Shown piece by piece: positions 34,290-44,473 of a DNA stretch of 55,396 nucleotides. Numbering within the stretch: the first letter of the stretch is position 1; every line of letters starts with the position of its first letter. Under the pieces are notes generated by a model. That model did not search any database, was not told where the DNA came from, and worked only from the letters and a program-made list of their open reading frames with translations. A program made the position numbers and the translations under genes. The DNA is from Methylococcales bacterium (GTDB lineage Bacteria > Pseudomonadota > Gammaproteobacteria > Methylococcales > Methylomonadaceae), in contig JAPLRP010000052.1 of assembly GCA_026399095.1 (NCBI GenBank), forward strand, positions 1 through 55,396. Direction: 5' to 3'.

Positions 34290-35273
34290 ATGAATCCCAT
34301 AGTTGTTTGTGCTCTGTATAAATTTGTAACACTGGATAATTACCAGTCTTTACGTCAACACCTATATGATGTGATGGATGCTAATAAAGTTAGAGGTACA
34401 TTGCTTCTAGCTAATGAAGGTATTAACGGCACGATAGCGGGATCCAGAATTGCTATTAATAATGTGTTAACCTGGTTGCGAAATGACCCACGTCTTTCTG
34501 ATATTGACGTTAAAGAATCTTTTACCGATACCCTTCCCTTTAATCGCGCCAAAGTTAAACTCAAGAAAGAGATTGTGACGATGGGGATTGAGGGCATTGA
34601 TCCTAAAGGTGTTGTAGGTACTTACGTCAATCCCAAAGATTGGAACAGCCTAATCTCTGACCCCGATGTTATTTTGGTGGATACGCGTAACGACTATGAA
34701 TTTAAAGTTGGCACTTTTAGGAATGCAATTAATCCAAATACTGAAAGTTTTAGGGAGTTTCCAAATTATGTCCGAGAAAATCTTGATCCTATCAAACATA
34801 AAAAAGTGGCTATGTTTTGTACGGGCGGAATACGTTGTGAAAAATCTACCGCTTTTTTAAAGGAACAAGGCTTTGATGAGGTTTATCATCTTAAGGGTGG
34901 GATTTTAAAATATCTGGAAGAGGTCCCTCCAGAAGAAACCTTATGGGAAGGTGAATGTTTCGTTTTTGATGAAAGGGTAACAGTTAATCTTCAACTTGAA
35001 AAAGGCAATTATGATCAATGTAATGCCTGTCGCTTACCAATAACTCAAGAAGATAAAATCAGCAAAAAATATGAACAAGGTGTTAGTTGCCCGAATTGCT
35101 TTGACAAAGTAACCGATATCCAAAAATCACGCTTTATGGAGCGTGAAAAACAAATGTTGTTAGCCAGACAACGCGGAGAAGCACATATCGGTGCAGATGC
35201 AGCCAAATCTCTTGTCGCTAAACGGGAAGCTAAATTAAATCGCCAACAACAACAACAACAACAACAACAATAA
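34290..35273 (+). CDS. trhO: tRNA uridine(34) hydroxylase with a polyglutamine tail
   Basis: A cytoplasmic rhodanese-family enzyme of 327 residues that makes 5-hydroxyuridine at tRNA position 34. The N-terminal acylphosphatase-like domain includes [12 protein letters not shown]; the rhodanese domain (about 128-220) has active-site Cys in [11 protein letters not shown]; a C-terminal zinc-like set follows (CNACRLP and CPNCF). The last 9 residues are Gln, all encoded by CAA, and the run merges into the stop codon. Two TAA copies follow directly, so slippage could shift the C-terminus. A TATAAT at 34235-34240 is a weak promoter candidate. Confidence 0.95.
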   Translation: MNPIVVCALYKFVTLDNYQSLRQHLYDVMDANKVRGTLLLANEGINGTIAGSRIAINNVLTWLRNDPRLSDIDVKESFTDTLPFNRAKVKLKKEIVTMGIEGIDPKGVVGTYVNPKDWNSLISDPDVILVDTRNDYEFKVGTFRNAINPNTESFREFPNYVRENLDPIKHKKVAMFCTGGIRCEKSTAFLKEQGFDEVYHLKGGILKYLEEVPPEETLWEGECFVFDERVTVNLQLEKGNYDQCNACRLPITQEDKISKKYEQGVSCPNCFDKVTDIQKSRFMEREKQMLLARQRGEAHIGADAAKSLVAKREAKLNRQQQQQQQQQ

Positions 35274-35288
35274 TAACAATAACAATAA
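35244..35288 (+). repeat. CAA/TAA trinucleotide microsatellite across the trhO stop codon
   Basis: Nine CAA codons (35244-35270) are followed by TAA TAA CAA TAA CAA TAA. The stop codon is itself a repeat unit. Change in copy number by whole units would only alter tail length, while slips in the TAA units leave further stops in frame. Confidence 0.85.
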
Positions 35289-35455
35289 AAGTTAACACTG
35301 TGTTGATGATGAAATCAAAAGCTATCTTTCTATCGAAAACTTAACTAGCCAGTAATAATTCATTCAAGGAATATTAACAGTTCAAATTAATTATCTAGGT
35401 TTAGCTTATTATTACTTAAAATCAGACGTTTTTCTTGTTTATTCTGCGTTCAGGT

Positions 35456-35461
35456 TATAAT
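35456..35461 (+). promoter_or_regulatory. candidate -10 element for miaB
   Basis: TATAAT with TCTTGT 17 bases upstream, giving a leader of roughly 118 bases before miaB. The rest of the 35274-35585 gap is AT-rich and I see no other feature in it. Confidence 0.4.
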
Positions 35462-35585
35462 GATTTAAGAACATACACGATAGACTCTTTGCTTTTATTA
35501 AAGCGGCGTAAAAACCAACTAGCCTTGCCTTTTAATAAACCTCAATACATCAGTAATTTATACACGAGTCACCTCAAGATAAAAT

Positions 35586-36941
35586 ATGACACAAAAACTT
35601 TATATTCAAACCAATGGTTGTCAGATGAATGAATACGATTCCGATAAAATGCGGGATGTACTACAAGCGTCACATGGGTTCGAATTGATTGATGATCCAA
35701 AACTTGCAGATGTTTTATTGCTTAATACCTGCTCAATCCGTGAAAAAGCACAGGAAAAGGTTTTTTCAGCCTTAGGTAAATGGCGCAAAATAAAAGACAA
35801 GCGTCCTGATGTCATCATTGGTGTCGGTGGTTGCGTAGCCAGTCAGGAGGGTGCAGCCATTCAAAAACGGGCTCCTTTTGTGGATATGGTTTTTGGGCCG
35901 CAAACCTTGCATCGTCTACCACAACTACTGGATCAAGTTCGCAGCAAACATAAACCTGTTATTGATATTTCCTTTCCTGAAATAGAAAAATTTGATGCTA
36001 TGCCCGAACCCAGAGCTGAAGGGCCAAAAGCTTTTGTTTCTGTCATGGAAGGCTGCAGTAAATATTGTTCTTTTTGCGTAGTACCGTATACACGCGGCGA
36101 GGAAATTAGTCGCCCATTAAAAGATGTGCTTGCCGAAATTACCACATTAGCCAAACAGGGTGTGCGGGAAATCAATTTGTTAGGGCAAAATGTAAATGCT
36201 TATCGTGGTGAAATGGATGACGGCGATATTGCCGATTTTTCACTTTTATTACATTACGTAGCAGCTATAGCCGGAATAGATCGCTTACGTTTTACAACAT
36301 CGCATCCACTTGAATTTACTGACAGCTTGATAGACGCCTTTGCCGAACTACCACAATTGGTTGATCACCTGCATTTACCGGTACAAAGCGGGAGCGATCA
36401 TATACTTAAGATGATGAAGCGTGGGCATACCAGTGCCGATTACAAGGAAACCATCCGAAAACTGCGTTTAATTAGGCCAAATATTAGCTTGTCTTCGGAT
36501 TTTATTATTGGCTTTCCGGGTGAAACCGACGCCGAATTTGAAGAGACTTTAGCGTTTATTGATGACATTGGTTTTGATTTGTCGTTTAGCTTTGTTTATA
36601 GCCAACGCCCGGGGACACCAGCCGCCGATTTACCTGATGATGTGCCTGCAGAAGTAAAAAAACAACGCCTTGAACGTTTTCAAAACCGGATTAATGAAAT
36701 GGCTATCGCTATTTCCAATAGCATGATTGGCACAGTTCAAACTGTTCTAGTCGAAGGACAATCCAAAAAGAATCCGCTACAAATGCAGGGTAGAACGGAA
36801 AATAACCGGGTAGTCAATTTTATTGGACATCCCAAATTAGCCGGACAATTTGTTGATGTGCTTATTGCTGAGGTGCTTCCTAACTCTTTAAGAGGACGCA
36901 TCGTTGAAGCCTCTTTGGAAAAAATCATCTTTCAAAATTAA
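35586..36941 (+). CDS. miaB: tRNA-2-methylthio-N6-dimethylallyladenosine synthase
   Basis: A radical SAM methylthiotransferase of 451 residues that modifies A37 of tRNAs. The N-terminal domain has the three cluster Cys (NGCQMN, NTCSIRE, GGCVASQ); the radical SAM motif is CSKYCSFC near residues 155-162; a TRAM domain closes the protein (about 385-450). The gene heads the conserved miaB-ybeZ-ybeY-ybeX run. Confidence 0.97.
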   Translation: MTQKLYIQTNGCQMNEYDSDKMRDVLQASHGFELIDDPKLADVLLLNTCSIREKAQEKVFSALGKWRKIKDKRPDVIIGVGGCVASQEGAAIQKRAPFVDMVFGPQTLHRLPQLLDQVRSKHKPVIDISFPEIEKFDAMPEPRAEGPKAFVSVMEGCSKYCSFCVVPYTRGEEISRPLKDVLAEITTLAKQGVREINLLGQNVNAYRGEMDDGDIADFSLLLHYVAAIAGIDRLRFTTSHPLEFTDSLIDAFAELPQLVDHLHLPVQSGSDHILKMMKRGHTSADYKETIRKLRLIRPNISLSSDFIIGFPGETDAEFEETLAFIDDIGFDLSFSFVYSQRPGTPAADLPDDVPAEVKKQRLERFQNRINEMAIAISNSMIGTVQTVLVEGQSKKNPLQMQGRTENNRVVNFIGHPKLAGQFVDVLIAEVLPNSLRGRIVEASLEKIIFQN

Positions 36942-36950
36942 ACTCTTAAA

Positions 36951-37925
36951 ATGACTTCTCAGGAAATTTCTTTGCTCCCTGCTGATAACAACAGATTATC
37001 AAATTTTTGCGGACAATTAGACAATAATTTACGGCAAATAGAAAAGCGACTGCAAGTTGAAATAGCCAATCGAGGCAACCAATTTAAAGTAACCGGTTTA
37101 GATGATTCAGTAAAAGCGGCTTGTGGGCTTATGTACAAATTATTTGAAAGCACTGCAAATGAACAATTAACTGCCGAACTAATCCACTTAGCCATGCAAG
37201 ATGCCTCCATTGATCTGATTCTTGAAGGTTCAAATCTACAAGCTGAACATGAAGTTGCAATCAAAACAAAAATTGGTTTGATTAAAGGGCGAGGTCTAAA
37301 TCAACAAGCTTACTTAAGAAAAATTGTCTCTCACGACATCAATTTTGGCGTTGGGCCGGCAGGAACAGGAAAAACTTATCTAGCTGTTGCCTGCGCCATT
37401 GAAGCGCTTCAAAATGAACAAGTCAGAAAAATAATTCTGGTGCGGCCAGCGGTAGAAGCGGGTGAAAAACTGGGTTTTTTACCAGGGGACATGGCCCAAA
37501 AAGTCGATCCTTATTTACGGCCTCTATATGATGCTTTATATGAAATGCTGGGCTTTGAACGAGTTGAAAAAATGATTGATAAAGGCATTATTGAAATTGC
37601 ACCTCTGGCTTTTATGCGTGGTCGCACTTTAAATGACGCTTTTATAATTTTAGATGAAGCCCAGAATACTACAACAGAGCAAATTAAAATGTTTCTTACT
37701 CGCGTGGGTTTTGGCTCGACTGCAGTTATTACAGGTGATATTACTCAAATAGACCTCCCTTCAGAAAAAATGTCGGGTCTGCGACATGTACTTGAAGTCC
37801 TGAAAGATATTGAAGGCATCAGCTTTACTTTTTTTGCAGTTCGTGATGTCGTCAGGCATCCTTTGGTACAGCGCATTGTTTCCGCTTATGAAGCGTATGA
37901 GAAAAAAAACAAAGCCGAACTATGA
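36951..37925 (+). CDS. ybeZ: PhoH-family ATPase
   Basis: A 324-residue P-loop protein with Walker A GPAGTGKTY near residues 137-145 and Walker B FIILDEAQN near 230-238. PhoH-like proteins act with the YbeY RNase in ribosome and RNA metabolism. It follows miaB by 9 bases and overlaps ybeY by 4 bases, the usual arrangement. Confidence 0.94.
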   Translation: MTSQEISLLPADNNRLSNFCGQLDNNLRQIEKRLQVEIANRGNQFKVTGLDDSVKAACGLMYKLFESTANEQLTAELIHLAMQDASIDLILEGSNLQAEHEVAIKTKIGLIKGRGLNQQAYLRKIVSHDINFGVGPAGTGKTYLAVACAIEALQNEQVRKIILVRPAVEAGEKLGFLPGDMAQKVDPYLRPLYDALYEMLGFERVEKMIDKGIIEIAPLAFMRGRTLNDAFIILDEAQNTTTEQIKMFLTRVGFGSTAVITGDITQIDLPSEKMSGLRHVLEVLKDIEGISFTFFAVRDVVRHPLVQRIVSAYEAYEKKNKAEL

Positions 37926-38383
37926 ATCTAATAGAAATCCAGACTATCTTTAAATCTAACGGACAGCCTGATCAAAAACAAATACAACTATGGGTTGATA
38001 CTGCCCTTGTAGATCTTAACGAAGATACTGAAATCGTTGTACGAATTGTCGATGAACAAGAAAGTACCTATCTTAATGAGCAATATCGCCAAAAATCAGG
38101 CCCTACCAATATATTAAGTTTTCCTGTTGATGTCCCTGAGAATCTTGAACTAAGCTTACTTGGGGATTTAGTCATTTGTGCACCGATACTGGAAAAAGAA
38201 GCTTTAGCACAAAATAAAGCTTTAATAGATCATTGGGCGCATATCATTATTCATGGTGTTTTGCATTTAGTTGGATATGATCACATCGACGATGATGAAG
38301 CTGAATTAATGGAAAACAAAGAAATTTCAATTTTAAGCAAGTTAAATATAAATAACCCCTATATACAGGAAAATGACGAATGA
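37922..38383 (+). CDS. ybeY: rRNA maturation endoribonuclease
   Basis: A 153-residue metal-dependent RNase for 16S rRNA 3' processing and ribosome quality control. The zinc motif HGVLHLVGYDH is near residues 112-122, with three His ligands. The N-terminal part is longer than some but keeps the TNILSFP signature. It overlaps the genes on both sides by 4 bases, so translation is coupled. Confidence 0.96.
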   Translation: MNLIEIQTIFKSNGQPDQKQIQLWVDTALVDLNEDTEIVVRIVDEQESTYLNEQYRQKSGPTNILSFPVDVPENLELSLLGDLVICAPILEKEALAQNKALIDHWAHIIIHGVLHLVGYDHIDDDEAELMENKEISILSKLNINNPYIQENDE

Positions 38384-39222
38384 GCGACGAACAACCTCCC
38401 AGTAGAAACCTCCCCCGAAAACGTTGGGTAGAAAGAATCAGCCAATTATTTTCTGGGGAGCCACATGACTTGGATGACCTTCTCGAAATACTCCGAGAAG
38501 CGAGGGAAAACCGATTATTGGATACCGATGCTTTATCCATGATTGAAGGTGTGTTGCAAGTATCTCAAATGCGGGTAAGGGATATTATGATTCCCCGCAT
38601 TCAAATGGTTGTCGTACCAAAAGATGCCGAACTGGAAACTATCTTCCCACTGGTAATAGAATTTTGCCATTCTCGTTACCCTGTTATTGATGGTGATCGC
38701 AGTAAAGTAGTCGGGGTATTATTGGCAAAAGATTTACTGGCACATGTATTACAAAACAAATCTATGACCGTCCAAGACATTATGCGACCTGCGTGTGTTG
38801 TTCCTGAAAGTAAACGTTTAAATATCCTGCTAAAAGAATTACGAACCAATGGAAACCACATGGCCATTGTAGTTGATGAGTACGGTCAAGCGGCTGGCTT
38901 GGTTACCATCGAAGATGTACTAGAAGAAATTGTTGGTGAAATCGAAGATGAGCACGATGATCATGAGGATGAAGGGTATATCTTTCAACGTAGTGCCAAC
39001 GAATTCATGATTAAAGCACTTATTCCAATTGATGAATTTGATGAATATTTTTCTACATCTTTAACTTCGGATGAATATGATACCATCGCAGGCTTTCTTT
39101 TAAGTCAACTTGAACATATGCCGAAAAAAGGTGAAAGTATTGTTTTTGATAACATGCGGTTTGAAGTTATTAGAGCAGATAACCGACGCGTTCATTTGGT
39201 TAAACTAAAAATAAATAAATAA
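38380..39222 (+). CDS. ybeX: CorC/HlyC-type CBS domain protein
   Basis: A cytoplasmic 280-residue protein with a pair of CBS domains (about 65-190) and a CorC/HlyC C-terminal domain (about 205-278). The block VRDIMIPR and the VDEYGQAAGLVTIEDVLEEIVGEIEDE motif mark it. The role in magnesium and cobalt efflux or ribosome homeostasis is known for the family but not proved here. It ends the ybeZYX set; galE follows 13 bases later in place of the usual lnt. Confidence 0.92.
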   Translation: MSDEQPPSRNLPRKRWVERISQLFSGEPHDLDDLLEILREARENRLLDTDALSMIEGVLQVSQMRVRDIMIPRIQMVVVPKDAELETIFPLVIEFCHSRYPVIDGDRSKVVGVLLAKDLLAHVLQNKSMTVQDIMRPACVVPESKRLNILLKELRTNGNHMAIVVDEYGQAAGLVTIEDVLEEIVGEIEDEHDDHEDEGYIFQRSANEFMIKALIPIDEFDEYFSTSLTSDEYDTIAGFLLSQLEHMPKKGESIVFDNMRFEVIRADNRRVHLVKLKINK

Positions 39223-39235
39223 CAGGAAAATAGTT

Positions 39236-40285
39236 ATGAATAGTCAGACTGTTTTAGTTACTGGCGGCGCTGGTTATATAGGTAGTCATGCTTGCGTAGA
39301 ATTATTGAAAGCCGGTTACCATGTTGTTGTGGTTGATAATTTATCAAATAGTAAGTCTGAATCTTTGTTAAGAGTACAACATATCACCGGCAAATCACTG
39401 ACTTTTTATCAAGTTGATATTCGCGATAAACAAGCTTTAACTGAGATTTTTGACAAAGAATCACCTACAACCGTCATACATTTTGCAGGATTAAAAGCAG
39501 TCGGTGAATCTTGTGAGCAACCTCAACTATATTATCATAACAACGTTTTCGGAACGCTTGTACTTACTGAGGTTATGAGTAATGCTAACGTAAAGCAATT
39601 AGTCTTCAGCTCATCCGCTACGGTATATGGTGAATCAACTTTTCCACAATATACTGAGGATTTCCCTCTTGGCGCTATCAATCCTTATGGTCGATCAAAA
39701 GCCATGATAGAGGATATACTAAGGGATTTGTATGCGGCTGATAAAATTAGCCAAACCAACTCTCCTTGGAAAATTGCCTTACTACGCTATTTTAATCCCA
39801 TAGGCGCTCATGAAAGTGGGATGATTGGTGAAGATCCCAATGGTATTCCCAATAACCTAATGCCTTACGTAGCACAGGTTGCAATTGGCAAATTACCACA
39901 GTTATCTGTCTTTGGTGATGATTATCCAACTCGAGATGGAACAGGTATCAGGGATTATATCCATGTTGTTGATCTGGTAAAAGGTCATTTAAACGCAATA
40001 CAGGCATTAAATAATCACTGTTTCGAAGCTGGTGGCTGTAAAGCATATAATCTGGGTGCAGGAAAAGGTTACAGTGTCCTTGAAATCATTAAAACCTTCG
40101 AACAAGTTACCGGAAAATTAATAAATTATAAAATTTCTCCTCGAAGAACAGGTGATCTTGCCGAATGCTTTGCTAATCCAGATTTAGCTCTAAAAGAACT
40201 TAACTGGAAAGTAGAAAAAGATTTACATGACATGGTTACAGACACCTGGAACTGGCAAACTAAAAACCCTCAAGGCTATATTTAA
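39236..40285 (+). CDS. galE: UDP-glucose 4-epimerase
   Basis: A short-chain dehydrogenase-like epimerase of 349 residues that interconverts UDP-glucose and UDP-galactose for surface polysaccharides. The NAD loop GGAGYIGSH is near residues 9-17, and the active site has Ser in SSSATVYG and the YGRSK motif (Tyr and Lys). It is complete. It probably shares a transcript with ybeX. Confidence 0.95.
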   Translation: MNSQTVLVTGGAGYIGSHACVELLKAGYHVVVVDNLSNSKSESLLRVQHITGKSLTFYQVDIRDKQALTEIFDKESPTTVIHFAGLKAVGESCEQPQLYYHNNVFGTLVLTEVMSNANVKQLVFSSSATVYGESTFPQYTEDFPLGAINPYGRSKAMIEDILRDLYAADKISQTNSPWKIALLRYFNPIGAHESGMIGEDPNGIPNNLMPYVAQVAIGKLPQLSVFGDDYPTRDGTGIRDYIHVVDLVKGHLNAIQALNNHCFEAGGCKAYNLGAGKGYSVLEIIKTFEQVTGKLINYKISPRRTGDLAECFANPDLALKELNWKVEKDLHDMVTDTWNWQTKNPQGYI

Positions 40286-40502
40286 ATTCCACTGACAAAA
40301 AAAACACATCTAATTGTTTACAATTTTAACTTAATACACTGATTATCTTAATTTAAGAGACAATTAATAAATGTCATCACCAGTAACATTATTTTTTTAG
40401 TAATCTTCATTTATTTTAAGTCTTTTTTATTACTTAATCACGTAAGCCTTATTACCCTTGTGATTTATACATTAACCACTATTCTTACAATCATAAATTA
40501 GT

Positions 40503-41228
40503 ATGGATAAGCGTACATTTACAAACCGCATTGTTGTTCTTGATACCGAAACCACTGGATTAAATCCACTAGAAGGCCACAGAATCATTGAAATTGGTTG
40601 TGTTGAGGTAGTTAAGCGTCGACTAACAGGCAAACGATTTCATGTTTATATTAATCCTGATCGAGTCATTGATGAAGGTGCAATTGCAGTTCATGGCATC
40701 ACCAACCAATTCTTAGATGACAAACCCTATTTTGCGCAAATTGTTGATGATTTTATTGCGTTCATTAAGGATGCTGAGTTAGTTATACACAATGCACCAT
40801 TTGATGTTGGCTTTATTAATAAAGAATTGTCGCGACTAAATAATAAGACGGGAACCGTCAAAGATTATAGCGAAGTTTTTGATACACTTGCCTTCGCCAG
40901 AAAAAAACATCCGGGACAAAGAAACAGTCTTGATGCACTTTGTAAGCGCTATGGCATAGATAATAGCCATCGTGATTTGCATGGGGCTTTACTCGATGCT
41001 GAAATTCTTGCTGATGTATTTTTATTAATGACTGGCGGACAGTCTTCGTTGCTAGATGAAGCTCAATCAAATACAGTACAACCAACCATTCATACTAACG
41101 CAAAATATGAGTTCATTGGTCGTCCCAGATTAAAAATTATTAGTTGTACTGATGAAGAGCTAAGTCATCATCAACTACGTTTAGAAGCCATTGAAAAAAC
41201 AATCGGAACAAGTATCTGGAACCAATAG
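40503..41228 (+). CDS. dnaQ: DNA polymerase III epsilon subunit
   Basis: The proofreading 3'-5' exonuclease of 241 residues. Exo I is VLDTETTGLNP (Asp and Glu metal ligands), exo II is HNAPFDVGF, and exo III is HRDLHGALLDAE with catalytic His and Asp. The C-terminal tail should bind the alpha subunit. It usually sits beside rnhA; here rnhA lies about 9 kb away and on the other strand, so the common pair is split. Confidence 0.95.
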   Translation: MDKRTFTNRIVVLDTETTGLNPLEGHRIIEIGCVEVVKRRLTGKRFHVYINPDRVIDEGAIAVHGITNQFLDDKPYFAQIVDDFIAFIKDAELVIHNAPFDVGFINKELSRLNNKTGTVKDYSEVFDTLAFARKKHPGQRNSLDALCKRYGIDNSHRDLHGALLDAEILADVFLLMTGGQSSLLDEAQSNTVQPTIHTNAKYEFIGRPRLKIISCTDEELSHHQLRLEAIEKTIGTSIWNQ

Positions 41229-41256
41229 CTTTAACCGATTAATAAGTATTACAAAG

Positions 41257-41303
41257 AAGACACGAATATAAACAAGCTTTACCTTGGTTTTATTTCGTGT
41301 CTT
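41257..41303. terminator. bidirectional terminator between dnaQ and deaD
   Basis: AAGACACGAA (41257-41266) pairs perfectly with TTCGTGTCTT (41294-41303). The loop contains a further pairing, CAAG with CTTG. It lies between the two convergent genes and would fold on both strands; each side has T-rich flanks of moderate strength. Confidence 0.7.
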
Positions 41304-41336
41304 ATTGGCTTTATAGTCTTACTTTAAGTCCTTTAA

Positions 41337-43145
41337 TTACTCTGCTTTTGGTTTTGCACGTCTAGAAGTAGAACCCATCCTCTTTTTGCTTTTATCTGCT
41401 TTTTTAGCGGCATCATCCGGATTTGATCTTCTGGCTGTGTCATCTATTTTAGAAATACTAAGAAGCTGGCCCGCTACCCTTATTCTTTTTAGTTCTTCAA
41501 GTAACTCTTTTGGCATACCAGCCGGTAACTCAACTGTACTGTAATCGTCTTCAATTCTAATGCGTGCTATATGGTCACCATCAATACCTGTTTCATTGGC
41601 AATGGCACCGACTATATTACCTGGTTTTACACCATGATTGTGGCCAACTTCGATTCGAAATGTTTCCATTTCAATATTGGCTCCACCACCAAATGCTCGC
41701 TTTGGTTTACGATCCCTTTCGGGACGATCTTCTCTACGAGGACGATCTTCTCTGTGCGAACGATCTTCTCTATCTCTTTGGGGTCTATCTTCTCTACTGT
41801 CGTAAGTTTTTTTAGGTAAATTTTGCATTAACAGCGGAGTATTACCTTGAACCAACTTTGCAAGAGCAGCAGCTATTTCTAATGCGGAAACATTATGTTC
41901 TTGCTGGAATTGCTCTATCAATTGGCTAAAAAAGCTCAACTCTTCTGATGCCAAGGTGTCGGTAATATTCTGTTTAAAGCGAGAAATACGTTTGTTATTA
42001 ATCACTTCAGTTGAAGGCAAGCCCATTTCTTCAATTTTTTGTTTGGTAGCTTTTTCTATATTTCCTAATAGTTTTCTTTCTCTGGGTGAAATAAACAAAA
42101 TTGCATCGCCTGTGCGACCGGCACGACCCGTTCTTCCAATACGGTGAACATAAGATTCAGTATCGTAGGGAATATCGTAGTTAACAACATGAGTAATACG
42201 ATCTACATCTAAACCACGTGCGGCTACATCAGTTGCAATCAAAATATCGAGCTTACCATTTTTAAGATGCGCAATAGTTCGCTCTCTAAGTGTCTGCGAC
42301 ATATCGCCATTAATTGCGGCGGCCGAGTAACCACGTGCCTCTAACTTTTCTGCAAGTTCAATCGTTGCAGTTTTGGTTCGGACAAAAATAATCATTCCGT
42401 CAAATGTTTCTGCTTCAAGAATCCGTGTAAGTGCATCCAATTTATGAACCCCACTGACTAACCAAAAACGTTGACGAATATTTTCAGCTGATGCGGTTGT
42501 TACTTTTATAGTAACTTGTTCAGGATTAGTCAGGTACTCTTGAGCTATTTTGCGAATAATCGAAGGCATGGTCGCAGAAAATAGGGCAATTTGTATGTCA
42601 TCTGGTGTTTGTTCAAGCACCCATTCGACATCATCTATAAAACCCATGCGTAGCATTTCATCTGCTTCATCAAGAACAAGTACCTTAAGTGTATCTAGAT
42701 TCAAGGTGCCTTTACGCATGTGATCCATAACCCGACCAGGTGTACCAACAACCACATGGGCGCCGCGTTTTAACTGTCGTAGTTGCGTGCTATAGTCTTG
42801 TCCACCATAAATTGGTAAGACGTGAAAGCCCTTCAAATGAGCAGCATACCGCTGAAAAGCTTCTGCTACTTGGATAGCAAGTTCTCGTGTTGGAGCAAGA
42901 ACCAGAACTTGTGGGTCTTTTTGACGAAGATCAATTCGCGACAAAATGGGCAGTGCAAACGCAGCTGTTTTACCAGTGCCTGTTTGAGCTTGTCCCAGAA
43001 CATCTTTGCCTTGCAGCATATAAGGGATAACTTGTGCCTGAATGGGCGAAGGTGTTTCATAACCGACATCGTCCAATGCTTTTAGCAGAGGTTCAATCAG
43101 TGCTAAATCACGGAAAGTGGGTAATGGTGAAACATCATTGGACAT
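41337..43145 (-). CDS. deaD: DEAD-box RNA helicase
   Basis: A 602-residue ATP-dependent RNA helicase of the DeaD/CsdA type. Motif Q near residue 30, Walker A AQTGTGKT (about 57-64), DEAD in LVLDEADEML, SAT in LFSATMP, and HRIGRTGRAGR near 335-345 are in order. A charged low-complexity stretch (RE/D/R repeats) and a DbpA-type RNA-binding domain follow (about 490-565), then a basic tail. It likely acts in ribosome assembly and mRNA decay, especially in the cold. The upstream intergenic region is long (449 bases shared with dapA), as common for genes of this class. Confidence 0.95.
   Translation of the reverse strand: MSNDVSPLPTFRDLALIEPLLKALDDVGYETPSPIQAQVIPYMLQGKDVLGQAQTGTGKTAAFALPILSRIDLRQKDPQVLVLAPTRELAIQVAEAFQRYAAHLKGFHVLPIYGGQDYSTQLRQLKRGAHVVVGTPGRVMDHMRKGTLNLDTLKVLVLDEADEMLRMGFIDDVEWVLEQTPDDIQIALFSATMPSIIRKIAQEYLTNPEQVTIKVTTASAENIRQRFWLVSGVHKLDALTRILEAETFDGMIIFVRTKTATIELAEKLEARGYSAAAINGDMSQTLRERTIAHLKNGKLDILIATDVAARGLDVDRITHVVNYDIPYDTESYVHRIGRTGRAGRTGDAILFISPRERKLLGNIEKATKQKIEEMGLPSTEVINNKRISRFKQNITDTLASEELSFFSQLIEQFQQEHNVSALEIAAALAKLVQGNTPLLMQNLPKKTYDSREDRPQRDREDRSHREDRPRREDRPERDRKPKRAFGGGANIEMETFRIEVGHNHGVKPGNIVGAIANETGIDGDHIARIRIEDDYSTVELPAGMPKELLEELKRIRVAGQLLSISKIDDTARRSNPDDAAKKADKSKKRMGSTSRRAKPKAE
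41724..41796 (-). repeat. 18-bp repeats coding RED-rich segment in deaD
   Basis: ACGATCTTCTCT occurs at 41724, 41742 and 41760, exactly 18 bp apart, with a variant near 41785. It encodes six-residue units of REDR type on the minus strand in the linker before the RNA-binding domain. Confidence 0.75.
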
Positions 43146-43540
43146 GGATTTACCTGTTTGGAGTTTTGGAATACGCGTAAAGCGAGGGGAACTTATTATT
43201 TATCAGGCTATTGTACCTTATTATATTTAATTTTGCAGTAATAATGATGCCTGATTATAACTTCAAGCATGTTTTGATTGGCGTACAAGACTCTATTCAA
43301 AACCCCGCTTAAGCTCTCCATAAATTTAACCGCCTGAATGCTTTTGCTTCAATTCTAATTATTTATCGTTCTAGTCTTAATTAAAAAGGAATGAACAGGA
43401 TACATAGCAAAAAATCCAATCTTAAAATAAAACTATTTAAAATTCCTTGCCTAAAAAATAACTTTTACCTGTTTGAAGTCACTATAATTTACTATCTTTT
43501 GATTTTACATCTTCTACTTTGTACCTTTTTTTTGTGTTTG
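43146..43540. other. long intergenic region between divergent deaD and dapA
   Basis: About 400 bases, AT-rich, without a convincing reading frame or RNA gene. It must hold the deaD promoter and leader on the minus strand. I see no strong stem-loop; a long leader for deaD would fit cold regulation, but no specific element is visible. Confidence 0.35.
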
Positions 43541-43545
43541 CTTGT

Positions 43546-43551
43546 TATAAT
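43546..43551 (+). promoter_or_regulatory. extended -10 element for dapA
   Basis: TGTTATAAT (43543-43551) is an extended -10 with a perfect TATAAT hexamer, 43 bases before the dapA start. No good -35 is visible, which is tolerated with an extended -10. Confidence 0.5.
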
Positions 43552-43594
43552 GAATATGACTTAGTAACAGCATTAATTCTGATCGAGAGATTTC

Positions 43595-44473
43595 ATGATT
43601 CAAGGTAGTATCGTAGCTTTAGTAACGCCAATGTATGAGGACGGTGCAATTGATAAGGAAAGTCTAAAAAATATAATTGATTATCATATTGACCAAGGTA
43701 CAGATGCAGTAGTAGCTGTAGGCACAACAGGTGAGTCAGCTACTCTTAATGAAGATGAACACTGTGATGTAATTGAAACAATTATTAAATACGTAGCTGG
43801 AAGAATTCCTGTAATTGCTGGAACCGGTGCAAACTCAACTAGCGAAGCGATTAACCTTACACAAAAGGCTAAACAAGCTGGAGCTGATGCTTGCCTGATT
43901 GTAACACCCTATTACAACAAACCAACTCAGGAAGGGTTGTATCTGCATTACAAAGCTATTGCAGAGGCAGTTGATATACCTCAGATCCTATACAATGTTC
44001 CAGGACGCACTGCCTGTGACATGTTGCCAGAAACTGTAGGTCGTTTATCTAAAATTACTAACATTGTAGGTGTGAAAGAAGCAACTGGCGACCTATCAAG
44101 AGTTCAATTAATACGTAACTTGGCAGATTCCAATTTTGCTATTTATACTGGTGATGATGCCACAAGCCTTAAGTTTTGTCTCTTGGGAGGAAATGGTTCA
44201 ATTACAGTTACAGGCAATGTAGCACCCCGACTAGTGCATGATATGATTAAGGCGGCAATGTCAGGCGATAAAGAGACTGCACTTTCCCTCGATGCTAAAT
44301 TAATAGCCTTACATAAAACCCTATTTATACAATCAAACCCTATCCCTGTGAAGTGGGCAGTTGCAGAAATGGGGCTAATGGGAAGAGGAATTCGTTTGCC
44401 TTTAACATGGCTAACTGAAGATTGCTTTCCTGCAGTGCGTGATGCCATGCGTGAGGCTGAAGTTATTAAATGA
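43595..44473 (+). CDS. dapA: 4-hydroxy-tetrahydrodipicolinate synthase
   Basis: A class I aldolase of 292 residues condensing pyruvate with aspartate semialdehyde on the lysine and diaminopimelate pathway. GTTGESATL (about 43-51), the active-site Tyr region CLIVTPYYNKPTQEG (about 128-142), and the Schiff-base Lys in GVKEATGD (about 161) are present. bamC overlaps its end by 4 bases, as in many gammaproteobacteria. Confidence 0.97.
   Translation: MIQGSIVALVTPMYEDGAIDKESLKNIIDYHIDQGTDAVVAVGTTGESATLNEDEHCDVIETIIKYVAGRIPVIAGTGANSTSEAINLTQKAKQAGADACLIVTPYYNKPTQEGLYLHYKAIAEAVDIPQILYNVPGRTACDMLPETVGRLSKITNIVGVKEATGDLSRVQLIRNLADSNFAIYTGDDATSLKFCLLGGNGSITVTGNVAPRLVHDMIKAAMSGDKETALSLDAKLIALHKTLFIQSNPIPVKWAVAEMGLMGRGIRLPLTWLTEDCFPAVRDAMREAEVIK

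Noticed and set aside
35435-35632. A 65-codon frame before miaB
   Set aside because: It overlaps the miaB start out of frame, has no ribosome site and lies in the promoter and leader region.
41571-41819. Plus-strand frames of about 80 codons inside deaD
   Set aside because: They arise from the repetitive Arg/Glu/Asp coding segment on the other strand.
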